A DNA stretch of 64,000 bases from a virus. The stretch's first letter is position 1. Each line of letters opens with the position of its first letter. The translations under genes were made by a program, and so were the position numbers. The notes under the pieces are model-generated. The model searched no databases. It saw only the letters and a list, made by a program, of their open reading frames with translations, and had not been told where the DNA came from. The stretch is taken from positions 23,843-87,842 of the IMG/VR virus record IMGVR_UViG_3300013127_000002. The stretch is one strand, 5' to 3'. Positions 23,101 through 32,079 of the stretch are shown piece by piece.

Positions 23101-23830
23101 TACAGAGGAGTTCCTGGGACTGGCGTACGCGGCGGCGGAGTCGGACGAGCGTCGGGAAGAGATTGTGAAGCTGGCCAAGGAATCCGGAGTCAAGGACATC
23201 ACAGGATTCACCGAGGCAGGAAAAGCACGATTCCGCGGCCTGGGAACACAAGAAGCCAAAGAAGCGATGACGGCGCTTGTTAAGGGGAATACTGCGGAGC
23301 AGCTTGCGGGGTTCAGCAAGACCAAGCTGCGAGAAGCCGGATTTGGGTCCTTCAAGTTGGGCGCGAGGAAACTTGGAAAGTCGTTGGGTATCGCAGGACT
23401 CGGAGGAGAGACCGGAGACTTCCAATCTGTATTTGCCGAGCTTGCTACGACCTCTAATATCTCGAAGTTGAGCAAGAGTGAAGCAACCAAGGATCTTGCG
23501 GGTCTTCTGGACAAGTACCGAACAGCTACTGGAACGGCAAAAGACAATCTGGAAGCACAACTCCAAGGTGCGCTTTCCGAGATGGGGAGTCAGGACTTCA
23601 AGCCGGGAGATACCTTGGAGTCCTTGTCGGAGGCGGAAGGAACCGCGGCAGACCAGAACAGGACGGCGGCAGACTCGCTTGAAGGTCTTGCGGAAACACT
23701 GGAAGATGTTGGTTTTGACGACTTCAAAGCCGGGGCCGTGGACTTCTTGGAGGGGGCGAAGAAGTTGAAAGAAGCCATGGAAACTGAGACAATGAGTAGG
23801 GTTCTCGATGAGGTCAAAGAAAAAGAATGA
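20138..23830 (+). CDS. Tape measure protein (candidate)
   Basis: 1,230 residues, the longest protein in the tail block, directly after the chaperone pair. The first 170 residues are Gln/Met/Pro/Gly-rich and low in complexity. A strongly hydrophobic Gly/Ala stretch (AAGFGAGAAAGAAVGGMFGG) at about 190-230 and a second near 760 (FIPIPPLSAAMAGMSAAMG) fit the membrane-active segments of tape measures. Long helical parts with Met, Gln and Ala fill the rest, ending in an acidic helix. Tape measures set tail length and are ejected with DNA; the usual rule of about 0.15 nm per residue would give roughly 180 nm, a rough inference. Start ATG overlaps the preceding stop. Confidence 0.7.
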   Translation: MPYDDTTTNSMQVSLGLTPGWTPPQPMFVPPAMAAQQLQNQASQQLAAGTAMTRLPSAAPVGLFNQQFQQQFQGIQAQQSYNPYMAQALSGNMLGAGMGAMGGYSPGMLPSPLMMTPPSTGAFRPMPQLSMSPIPPQQVAPIMPGPFVPRLPQPMFQTAWDRELQQRDFREDKLYSMASQAPRGMGMAAGFGAGAAAGAAVGGMFGGVGRVVGALGGGALAGISGFAGSAGEMAMSPMRPSLDVHEMGASLQRMSQQWMLTGPQMHQQGAGFSRLSSLHLADQIRTMSTERGFKAETGEAFNREDLMKITEQSGRAGLMDMEQGTEAVRNNLRQVSRVIRRFMQLTGDPDVVSVIREMGQMRAFGMSVNDMERAAQNMKSYARAAGVSVQGLQQMGGVPGAMTYTQVGLSAASGMEMGNYAFAAARQAVATGTYNPRELAMMGGVSGIAQRNVQAQAALTSMPLFGAAVGGYGQGGWGVNYGQLAQVARGGQGGLGATGMVMGAVQNIGQAVAQGGIGALAEFPIRQRFLQEQAAQSMHPAQQMAMRFKMAMQTGQTLGLQGKAAFTTGARALYGDEVAEQMFMEARNPQAFREQAAMLRRENQEIAREQRASVMSNAPGFADTLGRRLGISTSTRGVFTGGGSIGNALSDLGTSFSHNALFHYFEDVEARKNGERINRVSALAGIETEAQRRNVVKAVRGGLLQGSTVKRMAAGARGAEAEIGMAQAGDVLSLANAQLGDLMADQQTGARMASAVAGVAAFIPIPPLSAAMAGMSAAMGVMGQEGMTAKAYMEATGGTENYLPRTLQEAEQRNFVITASRNVTTEGIRGMASAVGKRFGVGEDKMVLSMGTAASELAKLARGKVALVGQDKNLSMKDVTSAIFKGLTSTGMSASQATEMIKGMSREQLAQYTGTVMRDAQAQGGTETAAIFQRFKDQAGLLTGGGVTGKKLEEDLAARAAGYERMAGWGEEGDVGAMTIRGKAREYSTEEFLGLAYAAAESDERREEIVKLAKESGVKDITGFTEAGKARFRGLGTQEAKEAMTALVKGNTAEQLAGFSKTKLREAGFGSFKLGARKLGKSLGIAGLGGETGDFQSVFAELATTSNISKLSKSEATKDLAGLLDKYRTATGTAKDNLEAQLQGALSEMGSQDFKPGDTLESLSEAEGTAADQNRTAADSLEGLAETLEDVGFDDFKAGAVDFLEGAKKLKEAMETETMSRVLDEVKEKE

Positions 23831-24051
23831 CGAATCTCAATCCACGTGTACGTAGAATCCCACCCCGGGCAGAGAGCCTGGTGAGGTACATCAATGACGT
23901 GATCGTGCACAATCTCCGTGTGGGAAGTGACGAGGACATCATCATCAACCTTCCTGCGACGGTCTCTTTGGCGTACATGGTGACGTACGAGACCGGAACT
24001 ATTGCGGTTCAAGAGTTTGGAAACGACGTTGTTTTTGTGCCTGCGCAGTAG
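23827..24051 (+). CDS. Small hypothetical tail-region protein
   Basis: 74 residues; ATG 23827 overlaps the tape-measure stop as ATGA. Basic N-terminus (NLNPRVRRIPPRAES), then a beta-rich body (DIIINLPATVSLAYMVTYET). Position between tape measure and 24060 suggests a small tail-tip or baseplate component. No family recognised. Confidence 0.6.
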   Translation: MTNLNPRVRRIPPRAESLVRYINDVIVHNLRVGSDEDIIINLPATVSLAYMVTYETGTIAVQEFGNDVVFVPAQ

Positions 24052-24059
24052 AGGAGCTG

Positions 24060-25142
24060 ATGGCCGACCAACCTAAATCCTGGCAGTTTCTCGGCCCGTT
24101 TGGGGCGGATGTTTACGAGAATATTCACAAGCAGGCCGCCCTTGTAAAACCGTCTGGCGGGGATGAGCTGCTCAATAATTCTGTTTATGCCAGTAAGTAC
24201 GGTGTACGTTCCCGGTTTCCGAGAAGCACCCCCAAGTACGCCAGGTACAACAGAGTGCGCCATCACGAGTTTCTTGAGACCACGGCGAGGATGTACATCC
24301 GGGCAAATAGCGCGAGTCCAAAATATATAACGAAACTCGTGAACGATATGGGTTCAGACCAGCACATCAAGGCGATTGCGCGGGTACTGGTCGGGGGACA
24401 GCAAACTGACGACAAGGGGATTATAACGAATGCATCTCCGGTTGGGGGGAGTGGGTACATCGATTTCTTGTTGCAACAAGCGGCCCACTCTTTCAATGAG
24501 AAGGTGCAGGTGATCGAGACCCTGTCCGACAATTACGTCGCGTTCTTCTTTGGGCAGTCTGCGCCGATCTTTCAGTATAGCGGTACGTTGATGAACACGT
24601 ACCAGGATGACTGGATGATCAACATGCTGCGGCTGTACCGGGAGATCGCGCGAGGATCCCAGCTTGCTCGACGCGGGCTCATGTTCTACCTCAAGTACGA
24701 CTCTATGATCATCTCTGGCTCGTTGCTGAACCTCAACTTTACGTTGTCCGGGGATACTGAAATTGCTGTGCCGTTCGGGTTCAATTTCCTCGTGCGAAAG
24801 ATACACATCATTTACGGAGGTCTTGAGCCTGCTACGGACTTCACGCTGGACAATACGATAGACATTGTGAATTCCCAGTCATTCTTTCCTTCAGGATATG
24901 CTCCCAATGAGAGTGGGAGGGCAGCAGTGCAGGGGAAGATCAACGACAGTCTGGAATTGGACAGCACGTATGGGGCCAGTACTACGAATGCGGTTTCATC
25001 GGCCTCCCTCAACAAGCCTAAGAATGCGGAAGGGACGCCGGTTGATATCAAGGCGGACGGAGACCCCACACCTGCGGTTAAGGTTGAAGATTACGGCGTA
25101 CAAAAAGCCTACGATGACGCGGGGGCGGTGGGTTTAGGTTGA
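24060..25142 (+). CDS. Tail/baseplate structural protein
   Basis: 360 residues from ATG 24060 behind GAGGAG. The middle (about residues 145-250) has the pattern FNEKVQVIETLSDNYVAFFF, then a Y-S-G-T-L-M-N-T-Y-Q-D-D-W segment and LRLYREIARGSQLARRG. This resembles a conserved domain of tail-tip or baseplate proteins in several large phages, where a short beta-sandwich holds a tail component; the assignment is by pattern and position. The C-terminal 80 residues are polar and probably disordered. It lies between the tape measure and the fibre genes. Confidence 0.55.
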   Translation: MADQPKSWQFLGPFGADVYENIHKQAALVKPSGGDELLNNSVYASKYGVRSRFPRSTPKYARYNRVRHHEFLETTARMYIRANSASPKYITKLVNDMGSDQHIKAIARVLVGGQQTDDKGIITNASPVGGSGYIDFLLQQAAHSFNEKVQVIETLSDNYVAFFFGQSAPIFQYSGTLMNTYQDDWMINMLRLYREIARGSQLARRGLMFYLKYDSMIISGSLLNLNFTLSGDTEIAVPFGFNFLVRKIHIIYGGLEPATDFTLDNTIDIVNSQSFFPSGYAPNESGRAAVQGKINDSLELDSTYGASTTNAVSSASLNKPKNAEGTPVDIKADGDPTPAVKVEDYGVQKAYDDAGAVGLG

Positions 25143-25155
25143 CGAGGAGGACCGG

Positions 25156-27840
25156 ATGAGTGCAGTTTTCAGAATCAGCCAAGGTGTGCCGTTCCCGCTG
25201 TACGGACGGTCACGTGATGATATCCAGCCGTTCTCGCTTGGTGGGATTGTTACCCTGGATGCCGCGGACCTGACGCATTTCAGCTATGCCTGGGACATTC
25301 TCGGTAAGCCGATCGACGGACTTTCTCCTGTTCTCGTTCCCGCAGGGCCGATTTGCCAACTCCAGGCGGAAGAGCGGGGTGGGTATCTCGTGCGTCTGAC
25401 GGTAGACGCCGGGCTCCCGACCGAGGATGTCTCTATTCTCTATCTTGGTCTCCCGCTGGCGAATAGTGGCCTACCCCTTCCCGCGGTGTACGAGACCAAC
25501 TTCGATAACATCCCTCCTCCGAACGACGGGAGTCAGGGTTGGTGGTACAAAGTCGAGCGGTGGATGAAGTGGGTTGACGCTGCTGTAGGCGCGGGTTTGG
25601 GAGATCTTCCTCAGACGCAAACCGTGTATGTGGACGGCGGTCGTACAGACGTTTACGTAGAGACAGGAACGTTTGCGTTCCCGTACAAGACCATTCAACC
25701 TGCCATACTGCTGGCACAGACTCTTGCGGACGCTGTTGGTGGTGAAGCGTGTGTTCATATTCGTCCGTGGTTATACACAGAGGCGGATGTTCTTCTTCCC
25801 GCCAACGTACATATTGACGGGGAGATGGGCGCGGAGTTGCGTCCGGGAGTTAATGGCAACGGGTTCATTGTTGTGCCCGGGGCGTTTACTGCGGCGCTGG
25901 GTGTAACATTCATTCGGGGCTTCAATGTGGCTGGGCGGGGTCTAGGCAATTACGGGTTGAAGATCACAGATGGGGGAGCGCCGCCTCCTCCGCATGGATT
26001 GCCCACAGTTGCGCATCTTGACGGAGGTATAGGGGCCTACGACCAGGCGTGTCCAGTACTCGTAGAGGCAGGAGCGTTTTACGTTACTGACGCGGGGGGC
26101 ACTTATGGGGATAATACTAATCCCTACGGCGTAGTAGTTCAGCCCGGCGGTTTTGCCCCACCATTTGGGGCTTTCGCTATGGTGGGAAAGTGGAACATTG
26201 GGGCCTGTCTAAGTCCCTTCAAGGTTGGTCCCAATGGGGCGGTAATATCTTCCGGGACGAGTCTTACTGATGACGGATCGAGTCCGTTAATCTCCTATAT
26301 CGAAATCGACGGAGGACTTGCTCCGGACATGGCTCTGTTTATAGGACAGAACCTGCGGCTACAGGGCAGTGCTCTGTCCATGGTTCGTGGTATTCGCAAT
26401 TCAGTAGTAACACTCAATTCTTCGGAAGGTGGAATGGCGTTCTTCGGGGGTTTCCAGGGAGACATCTTCGATTTTTCGGGCAATGTCCTGAACCTGGCGG
26501 GAGGTGTATACCGTACTACAGAGGGTCACGGCCTTGTTTTGGATGGAACAGTGAATCCCGTACACTGTGAGTGTCGCGATACGGATATCACTGCGGACAA
26601 GTATTCTGATCCACTCAACTCCCAGGTTTTGTGGACGCGAGGAGTGGTTACGCTCCAGACGTTCGATACACGCTTCCGGGCGGACCAGCAAGTTGACGGG
26701 CGTGTGATTTCTAGGTTTGATCATATTGGAAATGATGTACAGATCAATGGCGGCATGGTTGAGGGCGGGAGTACCGGGGGAGGACCTCCAGCAACAGTTA
26801 TTGGTATTCTTAGTGGCGGGGTGTGGCTGACGGGTGGTTGTGATGTTGGTACTTACCAGCCTAATGATATCGCTATAAACGTAGCTCCCGGGGCGACACT
26901 ATTTCGGGGACACTCCAATGCTCGTGCCGGGCAAATAGTGATTGCGGGTAGTGAGGTTCCGCTCACATCCACAATGGCCAATCTTGTTTTAGGTAAGTTT
27001 GATGCCCGCACCAAGTGGACGTCTCGCGCTACTCTTGCAGAGGTAGCCGCAGAACCTTTCGAATATGAGCACGGATCCATTGTTGTAGTTACTGGAGGCG
27101 CCAAGCCCCTGGTCTATATCAACTACGGTACCAACGCCGTTCGCGATTGGCGGCTGCTTGGGAGTGACTATGTCCGGGCACAGATGGAGGCGTGTGGGGT
27201 TGTCGATATCTCTACGGGGTTTCCTATAGTAATGCCTATACCGTTTACGGTTACGACCTATCTAGATACTCCTCCTTACGCATTTCTCCCAGGAGGGATA
27301 TTCCGGTTAGATGAGGACGGGGATTATCGTCTGTCCTATAACTTGCCGTTCAAGACCGATTCAGGATTTCTTGCCGGAACATCAGTAGGGGCTCGTTGGG
27401 AATACAGTTTGGATTCCGGGGCCAGTTGGAGTGCGATTACTCAGACGACCACTTTCGATACCGTGCACGGGGATAGTCATGATAGTGGTTCTTTGAGTCT
27501 CCCTCCGTATGAGGTTTTCTTGTCATCCCGGATGTGGTTACGTGTGGTGGGGTTCCATACTATACCCACGGGCGTAATTGCTCCGTCGTTGGTAAACCAT
27601 AACACCTCAGGAATAACGCCGCCCGCAGACCCAGACCCCAAGAACTGGGCATGGGCCAGAATCGAGCGGGGATCAGTAGGTGGGAGTGGAGGAGGGGCTC
27701 GCCCAGCGTTCGTCACTGCGGTTGGGAACCCGAATGTTTTGTTGATTCCAGGTGTTGCGGGAGATTTCTATCGTGATTCTTTTGCCGATATTCTTTATAT
27801 TTGTCAGGCTAGTGGGACAGGAAATTGGCGTGTTCTTTAG
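25156..27840 (+). CDS. Tailspike/fibre with beta-helix-like body
   Basis: 894 residues, ATG 25156 after GAGGAGG. Residues 1-125 look like an Ig-like or attachment domain. From about residue 155 (TQTVYVDGGRTDVYVETGTF, then PYKTIQPAILLAQ) the sequence is typical of pectin-lyase-like right-handed beta-helices in tailspikes, with repeated short strands and Gly turns. The end (GDFYRDSFADILYICQASGT, then GNWRVL) is a short tip motif also present at the end of the 27935 product. It probably binds or degrades a host surface polysaccharide. The gene is visibly more A+T-rich than the baseplate genes, in keeping with exchange of fibre modules. No catalytic residues can be assigned. Confidence 0.7.
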   Translation: MSAVFRISQGVPFPLYGRSRDDIQPFSLGGIVTLDAADLTHFSYAWDILGKPIDGLSPVLVPAGPICQLQAEERGGYLVRLTVDAGLPTEDVSILYLGLPLANSGLPLPAVYETNFDNIPPPNDGSQGWWYKVERWMKWVDAAVGAGLGDLPQTQTVYVDGGRTDVYVETGTFAFPYKTIQPAILLAQTLADAVGGEACVHIRPWLYTEADVLLPANVHIDGEMGAELRPGVNGNGFIVVPGAFTAALGVTFIRGFNVAGRGLGNYGLKITDGGAPPPPHGLPTVAHLDGGIGAYDQACPVLVEAGAFYVTDAGGTYGDNTNPYGVVVQPGGFAPPFGAFAMVGKWNIGACLSPFKVGPNGAVISSGTSLTDDGSSPLISYIEIDGGLAPDMALFIGQNLRLQGSALSMVRGIRNSVVTLNSSEGGMAFFGGFQGDIFDFSGNVLNLAGGVYRTTEGHGLVLDGTVNPVHCECRDTDITADKYSDPLNSQVLWTRGVVTLQTFDTRFRADQQVDGRVISRFDHIGNDVQINGGMVEGGSTGGGPPATVIGILSGGVWLTGGCDVGTYQPNDIAINVAPGATLFRGHSNARAGQIVIAGSEVPLTSTMANLVLGKFDARTKWTSRATLAEVAAEPFEYEHGSIVVVTGGAKPLVYINYGTNAVRDWRLLGSDYVRAQMEACGVVDISTGFPIVMPIPFTVTTYLDTPPYAFLPGGIFRLDEDGDYRLSYNLPFKTDSGFLAGTSVGARWEYSLDSGASWSAITQTTTFDTVHGDSHDSGSLSLPPYEVFLSSRMWLRVVGFHTIPTGVIAPSLVNHNTSGITPPADPDPKNWAWARIERGSVGGSGGGARPAFVTAVGNPNVLLIPGVAGDFYRDSFADILYICQASGTGNWRVL

Positions 27841-27934
27841 TTCTTTAGTGCGGTGATTCTTTGCAGTATAATTTACGGAGTAAACCAAGATTTCGGGGAC
27901 GTTGAACGTCCTCGTTCGATAAAGGAGCAGGTCC
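27841..27934 (+). promoter_or_regulatory. Leader of the 27935 fibre gene: possible promoter and hairpin
   Basis: TATAAT lies at 27867-27872 (context GCAGTATAATTTAC); the -35 position (TTTAGT) is weak. Downstream, CGGGGACGT (27894-27902), loop TGA, ACGTCCTCG (27906-27914) make a 9-pair stem with one G-T pair. AAGGAG precedes ATG 27935. The hairpin could be a 5' stabiliser, an operator, or, if TTCG counts as a weak tail, a poor terminator for 25156. Confidence 0.4.
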
Positions 27935-30256
27935 ATGGGATTCCCGAATCAAACACCTTGGAGGCAACACAACTTCATTGGTGAATTTGCGAACTCTGGT
28001 TCGGACGCTGAGGCGATAGCGTGGCTTACGACAGTAGGATGGACCGCGGGTGCCGGTCTCCTTTACTGGGACACCACTAACGGACAGTTCCGTATCCGCA
28101 AGTCTTCGGGATGGGACACGCTGGAGACAGGAACGCCAGCTACGCCTACCCTGGCAGCGGTGCTGGCTGCGGGCAATTCTGCTGGTACTTACACCATCGA
28201 CATGAACAGTCACAAGATCACCGGACTGTCTACGCCTAGCGACCCGAGCGATGCTGTTAACAAAAGCTATGTAGACGGGTTAGTTCAAGGTATCGATTGG
28301 CAAGAGTCCGTTCTTGGAGAGGAGTCTACACCTCCTGGTACTCCCGGTACTGGAGATCGTTATCTTGTCGTAGCTACGGCTACTGGAGACTGGGCGGGAC
28401 ATGAGGATGACATTGCCGAGTATAACGGAGCAAGCTGGGACTTCACATCTCCCAATGACGGCATGGCCGCCTGGATTGAAGATGACGATAAGCTCAAGGT
28501 TTACAATGGTACATCGTGGGTAACGTTCGGTTCGACTGTTGACCACACTACTCTCAGCAGCCTGAACTCGGTCAGTTACTACCACCTAACGCAGGCCGAA
28601 TACAACTCGGTAACGGGCCACCTTTCGTCCACTAGCAATCCACACAGTACCACGCTTGATCAGGCTTATACGGCGGGCCAGTCGATAGACGTAGACACGG
28701 CCGATCTGTCCGTAGGGTTTACCGGAGCGTACTCCTTCTTAGTCAACCTCGGAGGGATTACGGGTGACGCGGACGGCTTCTTTATTGAAGATTCGTCGGG
28801 AAAGTATTTCCGTATTACCAAAAACAACACGGATGCGACGCTTGATTGGACGGTGGACGTAGGCGGGGTCAATATCTATGGCGGTTCGAGTATGGTCTTT
28901 GAGACCGCCCCCGGTTCGGGTATCAGTATTTCGGCCGGAAAGGGACTTACGCTTGCAGCCACCACTAGTGCCATGCTGCGCGGCGTAGTCGCAACTCTGC
29001 GGAGCGAGAATACGGGAACCGGATCGGCAGAAACAAATATTCAAGCAGAGGCGCTAGGTGGGGCTGCGGGGGATGACGCCACTATTGAAATAAACGCCAT
29101 TGCGGCGGGGTCCGGTGTCAGTACTCTATATATTGGTCGGGATGCTGCTCTAACAGCCATTGCCGATGCTGTGTATATAGGCGACGCAAGTGGTTTTATC
29201 CAGATAGGTCATGGAGGATCATCTGACGCGCAGGGTGTTGCGATCTACGGTGGTTCCGGTGGGTTGGCGCTCCATAACAAGAATGGTGATACCCATGTCG
29301 TAGCGTCTGATGACGTTACAGTTACTGCGGGTGTCGGTCTCACACTGGAAATCAACGTTGACGATACTGCGACACATACGATAACCATCAGCGCAGAGAA
29401 CGCAAACGTAGCAGGCAAAGCTTACATAGATATCTATTCTGATGACGAGGCCAAGCTCCGATCTACTGCCGGGACCGTAATAGTCAGTGCCTATGGGGAT
29501 CTGTTCCTCCAGACCAGTAATGGAGACATGGTTCTCTCGGATCAGTTCAAGGCAGGGTCAACTTATGTTGGTGAGCTGCATCTGTCCAATTCCAGCGCGG
29601 AGTGGTCGCTGTTCGAGACTAATTTCGGCGAGGTGTCGATCCTCAACGCGATCAATCAGGCATACGCTTCTGCGGGCGGCGTGAATCTGGATGGCGCCTA
29701 CAACAACTTCGGGGCGGCGGCTGCGGTAGTGGTCATCGACCGGGCGCAGAGCCAAACGACAGAATTGGTCTGGCAACTTGAGGATGGCCGGAGCATGTTC
29801 GTGCGTGCCGGGGCGTCGGGGAATACTTGGGAATGGCGTGAGGCACGAACGTGGGGTATGGATGTTTTCGGTGTCTTCGGCACCTTCAATTTGGATATCA
29901 GCTCGTTTGTCTTGGATGCTGATACAGGTATTTCGATCAAGACTACGGGAGGTGGTGGCGGTGCCATAGATCTAGACTCTGTAGGGTCGATGACTTTGAA
30001 AGATGTAAATCTTACAGCATCCATCTTCCTGTCAGAGTCGGGAGTAACTGGCCTCGCTGCGGGCTTCACCGCGACAAGCATTATCGGAGCCATCAACGAG
30101 CTGGAGACTGAAGCTGTAAAGGTGTCCTCCAACGCAGGTAATCCCAACAGCACAGTGACCGGGAAGATCGGAGATCTTTGTTGGGATAGTACCAACTCGG
30201 TAATGTACTGCAAGAGCACCGCTACCGGGAATACCGGTTGGGTAGTCATCGGGTAG
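27935..30256 (+). CDS. Tail fibre with DUF2793-like domain
   Basis: 773 residues. The N-terminus (RQHNFIGEF, later GLLYWDTTNGQFRI) is shared in pattern with the 30260 product and may be the attachment piece. Residues about 115-195 match the DUF2793-type fibre domain (GIDWQESVLGE, GTGDRYLVVATATGDWAGHE, GASWDFTSPNDGMAAWIEDD). The long middle is repetitive, Thr/Ser/Gly/Asp-rich beta sequence, as in trimeric fibres. The C-terminus (GDLCWDSTNSVMYCKSTATG, then NTGWVVIG) is a tip motif like that of 25156. Function: receptor-binding fibre. The gene is A+T-richer than neighbouring baseplate genes. Confidence 0.75.
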   Translation: MGFPNQTPWRQHNFIGEFANSGSDAEAIAWLTTVGWTAGAGLLYWDTTNGQFRIRKSSGWDTLETGTPATPTLAAVLAAGNSAGTYTIDMNSHKITGLSTPSDPSDAVNKSYVDGLVQGIDWQESVLGEESTPPGTPGTGDRYLVVATATGDWAGHEDDIAEYNGASWDFTSPNDGMAAWIEDDDKLKVYNGTSWVTFGSTVDHTTLSSLNSVSYYHLTQAEYNSVTGHLSSTSNPHSTTLDQAYTAGQSIDVDTADLSVGFTGAYSFLVNLGGITGDADGFFIEDSSGKYFRITKNNTDATLDWTVDVGGVNIYGGSSMVFETAPGSGISISAGKGLTLAATTSAMLRGVVATLRSENTGTGSAETNIQAEALGGAAGDDATIEINAIAAGSGVSTLYIGRDAALTAIADAVYIGDASGFIQIGHGGSSDAQGVAIYGGSGGLALHNKNGDTHVVASDDVTVTAGVGLTLEINVDDTATHTITISAENANVAGKAYIDIYSDDEAKLRSTAGTVIVSAYGDLFLQTSNGDMVLSDQFKAGSTYVGELHLSNSSAEWSLFETNFGEVSILNAINQAYASAGGVNLDGAYNNFGAAAAVVVIDRAQSQTTELVWQLEDGRSMFVRAGASGNTWEWREARTWGMDVFGVFGTFNLDISSFVLDADTGISIKTTGGGGGAIDLDSVGSMTLKDVNLTASIFLSESGVTGLAAGFTATSIIGAINELETEAVKVSSNAGNPNSTVTGKIGDLCWDSTNSVMYCKSTATGNTGWVVIG

Positions 30257-30259
30257 TTC

Positions 30260-30607
30260 ATGCCTCTTACTCGACCATATGGTCAAGCGAATTATATGGG
30301 CGAGTGGCCTGTCGAGACGGGTGTCGGTAGCGTTCTGGAATTCATTCAAGCCAACAAGTGGGACTCTGTCGGGGATGGGACTGGAGATCCTCGTCCTGGC
30401 ATGTACTACTACAATACGGCAACAGGAAAGTACCGATATGCCGACGCTACCGGCACCTGGATCAGTGAGCACGACGCATCTTTCCCAAGTGATGTTATCC
30501 AAGACGGAGACGTGCTTTTTGTGGAAGATGGACGACAGTATTTGGTATACGGAAAGCTAACGCTAGATGGTGAGTACCGAATAGACGGTACAGGGGTAGT
30601 GCTATAA
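30260..30607 (+). CDS. Short fibre-attachment-like protein
   Basis: 115 residues. The first half repeats the pattern of the 27935 N-terminus: GQANYMGEW versus RQHNFIGEF and GMYYYNTATGKYRYADATG versus GLLYWDTTNGQFRIRKSSG. This suggests it is a detached or duplicated attachment domain that could cap or adapt fibres. No good ribosome-binding site lies before ATG 30260, so it may be translated by reinitiation after the 27935 stop. Its TAA overlaps the next ATG (TAATG). Confidence 0.6.
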   Translation: MPLTRPYGQANYMGEWPVETGVGSVLEFIQANKWDSVGDGTGDPRPGMYYYNTATGKYRYADATGTWISEHDASFPSDVIQDGDVLFVEDGRQYLVYGKLTLDGEYRIDGTGVVL

Positions 30608-31602
30608 TGGGCGAACTCAATATAAAGAATGCGGATACGCACGATACGCCCTCGTCGGGCTACACCAAGCTTTATCCAAAAACAGATGGCAAGTTCTATG
30701 TCAAAGACGATGCCGGTGTTGAGGTTGCGCTTGGAGCAGACGCATTATCTCTAGACAGTGTTCCCCTTGATATCGCTGATTTGACCAACGGGGCGAAGCT
30801 TTATTACGACGAAGCAAGTGACGAATGGAAGAACGAGCCGCTGCCACTGCTGACCTACGGAGCATTAATAACGGCGGATTGGGCCCCCACATGGGCACAG
30901 TTGTATGCTAACGGACCTGTGATCCTGGCCTACCCCTCTACCGGGCCTATCACAATCACATTGCCAGCACCAAGCGGTCTTCCGGAAGACGGCATGCTGC
31001 GGCGTGCGTGGGTGGGTAATTTTGGGGGGCTGTACTCTGTAAAGGTTGTGATTGCTGGTGGCGGGACTTTTGTAGACGGGCTGTCTCAGTTGTGGGTTGA
31101 TGGTAATGGTACAGCAGTACATTTGGGTGCTGTCAATGGGGCAGTAGCTGACACCTGGATGAGAATTTCGACACTGCGCAATGTTTTACAGATTCGCCGG
31201 GCCGCCACTTGGGCTGCCGCTAATTTTTCCAGTGCTACCCCGTTGCCTTTTGCTACGCAGGATTTTGAGGGGAACCCTTACATCATGGATTGGGCGAGCG
31301 AGATTCCTTCGCGCCTCAGTGCAGTTCTTGGCGGCACGTACTGGATTGCTGGTTTTGCCAACATCGATTCCACGGGCGGAGTAACCTGGAATGTAGCGTG
31401 TTGGTTGCGTAAGAATGGTACCACGGAGATTCCAGGAACACGGTTGAGAGGGGGCAACTACGGAGGAGAAGACGATAGTGTTACTCTGCCTCAAACTCGC
31501 GTGTCATTGGCCGCGGGAGACTATTTGGAGTGGGTATTTCAACAGACTGGTCTGACAGGAACACTATATTCAGCAACAATGTCCTCGGAGATTTTGGTAT
31601 GA
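30607..31602 (+). CDS. Tail fibre protein with jelly-roll-like C-terminus
   Basis: 331 residues. A short N-terminal piece (SGYTKLYPKTDGKFYVKDDA) is a common fibre motif (T-K-L-Y-x-K-x-D-G-x-x-Y). The C-terminal 130 residues (PYIMDWASEIPSRLSAVLGG, NVACWLRKNGTTEIPGTRL, VSLAAGDYLEWVFQQTG) have the strand pattern of TNF/C1q-like trimer heads, a frequent fibre tip. Probably a receptor-binding or fibre-knob protein. Overlaps 31599 by ATGA. Confidence 0.65.
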   Translation: MGELNIKNADTHDTPSSGYTKLYPKTDGKFYVKDDAGVEVALGADALSLDSVPLDIADLTNGAKLYYDEASDEWKNEPLPLLTYGALITADWAPTWAQLYANGPVILAYPSTGPITITLPAPSGLPEDGMLRRAWVGNFGGLYSVKVVIAGGGTFVDGLSQLWVDGNGTAVHLGAVNGAVADTWMRISTLRNVLQIRRAATWAAANFSSATPLPFATQDFEGNPYIMDWASEIPSRLSAVLGGTYWIAGFANIDSTGGVTWNVACWLRKNGTTEIPGTRLRGGNYGGEDDSVTLPQTRVSLAAGDYLEWVFQQTGLTGTLYSATMSSEILV

Positions 31603-32057
31603 AATACCGCTATGACAATCTAGTTCCGCTGGCGTGCCTGGCGTATGTAGAGGACAAAGTCCACACATCTGCCATGACTGATAAGGCATACACGGATATA
31701 TCACTCAATCCGGAAGAGGGTTGGCTGGATATCTGGTTCGACACTAACTTGTCTGTAGGGGACAAGACAATTCTCGATGGTATTGTAAGTGACAGCCAGG
31801 GGATCATCCTTATCAAGAAGCCCCGTACCCGGATCATGGCCGAGATACTTTTCACGGCCGAACCAGATCCAGCGCAATTGTCGCGATTGCTTGATGCGCT
31901 CGACAGCTACCCGTCTGTGGCTATTGCTTTGGATGGTATGAATTACGAGCTAGCTCGGATGCGCGTAGCGAAGGTGCTTGCAGACGGAGCAATTACGGAA
32001 GATGATTATGATTTGGTTATGGCTATAATCCCGGCAAGCAAGTACCAGACTCTCTAA
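31599..32057 (+). CDS. Hypothetical fibre-region protein
   Basis: 152 residues from ATG 31599, overlapping the fibre stop. A longer frame from 31530 lies inside the previous gene and is not preferred. Soluble, mixed alpha/beta, acidic. No recognised motif. Position suggests a fibre chaperone or accessory factor, an inference from context only. Confidence 0.55.
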   Translation: MKYRYDNLVPLACLAYVEDKVHTSAMTDKAYTDISLNPEEGWLDIWFDTNLSVGDKTILDGIVSDSQGIILIKKPRTRIMAEILFTAEPDPAQLSRLLDALDSYPSVAIALDGMNYELARMRVAKVLADGAITEDDYDLVMAIIPASKYQTL

Positions 32058-32079
32058 TCTCTCTAAACAAGAGTTGTCT

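Noticed and set aside
30602-30607. TATAAT overlapping the 30607 start codon as a promoter.
   Set aside because: It overlaps the stop/start junction (TATAATG), and a transcript starting downstream would lack the start codon.
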